From Rhodanobacter sp. (GTDB lineage: Bacteria; Pseudomonadota; Gammaproteobacteria; Xanthomonadales; Rhodanobacteraceae): a stretch of 22,715 nt of DNA. Under the pieces are notes generated by a model. That model was given only the letters and a program-made list of their open reading frames with translations. It ran no database searches and had not been told where the DNA came from. Both the position numbers and the translations under genes were made by a program. Shown piece by piece: positions 21,722 to 22,715 of the stretch. The stretch covers positions 1 to 22,715 of the forward strand of contig JAPHUU010000123.1 of NCBI GenBank assembly GCA_026193555.1. Reading direction: 5' to 3'. The first letter of the stretch is position 1, and the number at the start of each line of letters is the position of its first letter.

Positions 21722-22715
21722 TCAGCCCCTGATTCGCCGCACGATGGCATCGGCAAAGCTGTCCGTGCTGCCCTTGCCACCGAGGTCCGGCGTGGCCTCG
21801 GCATGATCCTGTTCCACCGTGGCACGGATCGCCTGGCGCAACCGGGCCCCCTTGTCGACCATGTCCAGGTGATCGAGCATGTCCGCGGCGGCCAGCAGCA
21901 GCGCACACGGATTGGCGATGCCCTTGCCGGCGATGTCCGGCGCCGAACCATGCACTGCCTCGAAGATCGCCACGTCGGTACCGATGTTGTCGCCCGGTGC
22001 CAGACCGAGCCCACCGACCAGGCCCGCGCAGAGATCCGACAGGATGTCGCCGAACAGGTTGGTGGTGACGATGACATCGAACTGCTCGGGCTTCATCACC
22101 AGCTGCATGCAGGCGTTGTCCACGATCATCTCGTTGAACTCGATCTGCGGGTATTCAGCGGCGATTTCGCGCGCCACGTTGAGGAACAGGCCGGAGCTGG
22201 TCTTGAGGATGTTCGCCTTGTGTACCGCGGTGATCTTCTTGCGCCCCCTCTTGACCGCCAGCTGGAATGCGTAGCGGACGATCCGGCTGCTGCCCGTGCG
22301 GGTGTTGCGGGTGACCGACTCGGCCACCTCACCGTCTTCGGACAAGGTCTGCCCCTCGGAACGGTAGGCGCCCTCCGTGTTTTCACGCACGGTAATGATG
22401 TCGATGTTCTCGTAGCGCGACTTGGTACCCGGAAAGCTGATGGCCGGCCGCACGTTCGCATACAGGTCGAAATGCCGGCGCAAGGTCACGTTGATCGAGG
22501 TGAAGCCACCGCCGATCGGCGTGGTCAGAGGCCCCTTCAGTGCCACCTTGTGCCGCGCAATCAGATCCAGCGTAGCCTGCGGCAACAGCTCGCCGTGCTT
22601 GTCCAGCGCTCCCATGCCGGCATCGGCCATCTCGTAGCTCAGACCACAGTCCAGCGCGTCGAGCACGCGCAACGTGGCAGTCATGATCTCGGGGCCGATG
22701 CCATCGCCCGGGATC
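21722..22715 (-). CDS. icd: NAD-type isocitrate dehydrogenase (5' end outside window)
   Basis: At least 331 residues of a beta-decarboxylating dehydrogenase that converts isocitrate to 2-oxoglutarate in the TCA cycle. An ATG at 22684 is internal: the frame continues to the window edge and reads IPGDGIGPEIMTATLRVL, the canonical N-terminus, so the true start lies just outside. Other motifs are SFPGTKSRYENIDIITVRENTEGAYRSEGQ, the catalytic KANI, VDNACMQLV, TTNLFGDILSDLCAGLVGGLG and EAVHGSAPDIAGKGIANP. The Asp-Ile pair in APDIAGKG is where E. coli NADP-dependent Icd has Lys-Tyr, so NAD is the likely cofactor. Isopropylmalate dehydrogenase is less likely because the ENTEGAYRSEGQ segment is the isocitrate/homoisocitrate type. 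It ends at its own terminator and converges on the lpxO-like gene. Confidence 0.93.
   Translation of the reverse strand, partial: IPGDGIGPEIMTATLRVLDALDCGLSYEMADAGMGALDKHGELLPQATLDLIARHKVALKGPLTTPIGGGFTSINVTLRRHFDLYANVRPAISFPGTKSRYENIDIITVRENTEGAYRSEGQTLSEDGEVAESVTRNTRTGSSRIVRYAFQLAVKRGRKKITAVHKANILKTSSGLFLNVAREIAAEYPQIEFNEMIVDNACMQLVMKPEQFDVIVTTNLFGDILSDLCAGLVGGLGLAPGDNIGTDVAIFEAVHGSAPDIAGKGIANPCALLLAAADMLDHLDMVDKGARLRQAIRATVEQDHAEATPDLGGKGSTDSFADAIVRRIRG

Noticed and set aside
1..22715. CRISPR arrays, insertion sequences, phage or toxin-antitoxin genes
   Set aside because: Looked for on both strands; no regularly spaced repeats, transposase, integrase or phage-type genes were seen.

Overview
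The window is about 22.7 kb of GC-rich, gene-dense chromosomal DNA. The gene content and order fit a gammaproteobacterium of the Xanthomonadales (Lysobacterales), most likely near Rhodanobacter or Dyella. This placement is inferred from protein flavour and gene neighbourhoods, not from a marker search. I see no insertion sequence, phage gene, integrase, CRISPR array or toxin-antitoxin pair. It reads as core genome with a few points of interest.

Layout. (1) Positions 1-2749: a partial DUF1289 gene and a periplasmic FKBP-type prolyl isomerase (minus), an enoyl-CoA hydratase (plus) and a secreted DUF1684 protein (minus). (2) Positions 2800-9462: the block mutL, amiB, tsaE, nnr (all minus) with queG divergent, which matches the well-known E. 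coli order. It covers mismatch repair, septal peptidoglycan cleavage, t6A tRNA modification, NAD(P)HX repair and queuosine synthesis. (3) Positions 9477-13538: pcnB, folK, panB, panC, panD (all minus), covering RNA polyadenylation, folate and pantothenate synthesis; folK overlaps pcnB by four bases. (4) Positions 13539-14348: a dyad-rich stretch, a tRNA-Glu(CTC) gene with its own promoter, several stem-loops, a seven-iron ferredoxin gene and a strong bidirectional terminator. (5) Positions 14380-17273: a BamC-like lipoprotein and dapA (minus), divergent from gcvR and bcp (plus), again E. coli-like order. (6) Positions 17368-22715: a PIN-PhoH ATPase, a decayed thiD pseudogene, an uncharacterised SAM methyltransferase, an LpxO-like lipid A hydroxylase, and a convergent NAD-type isocitrate dehydrogenase cut by the window end.

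The points that most deserve a second look are: thiD, which carries several independent lesions; the 39-bp queG/nnr divergent region, where both genes have a -10 box exactly 6 nt before the ATG (predicted leaderless mRNAs); the nested inverted repeat between dapA and gcvR; the unusual number of TTG start codons; and the adjacent methyltransferase and lipid hydroxylase genes. I did not find convincing evidence of a wholly new multi-gene system.
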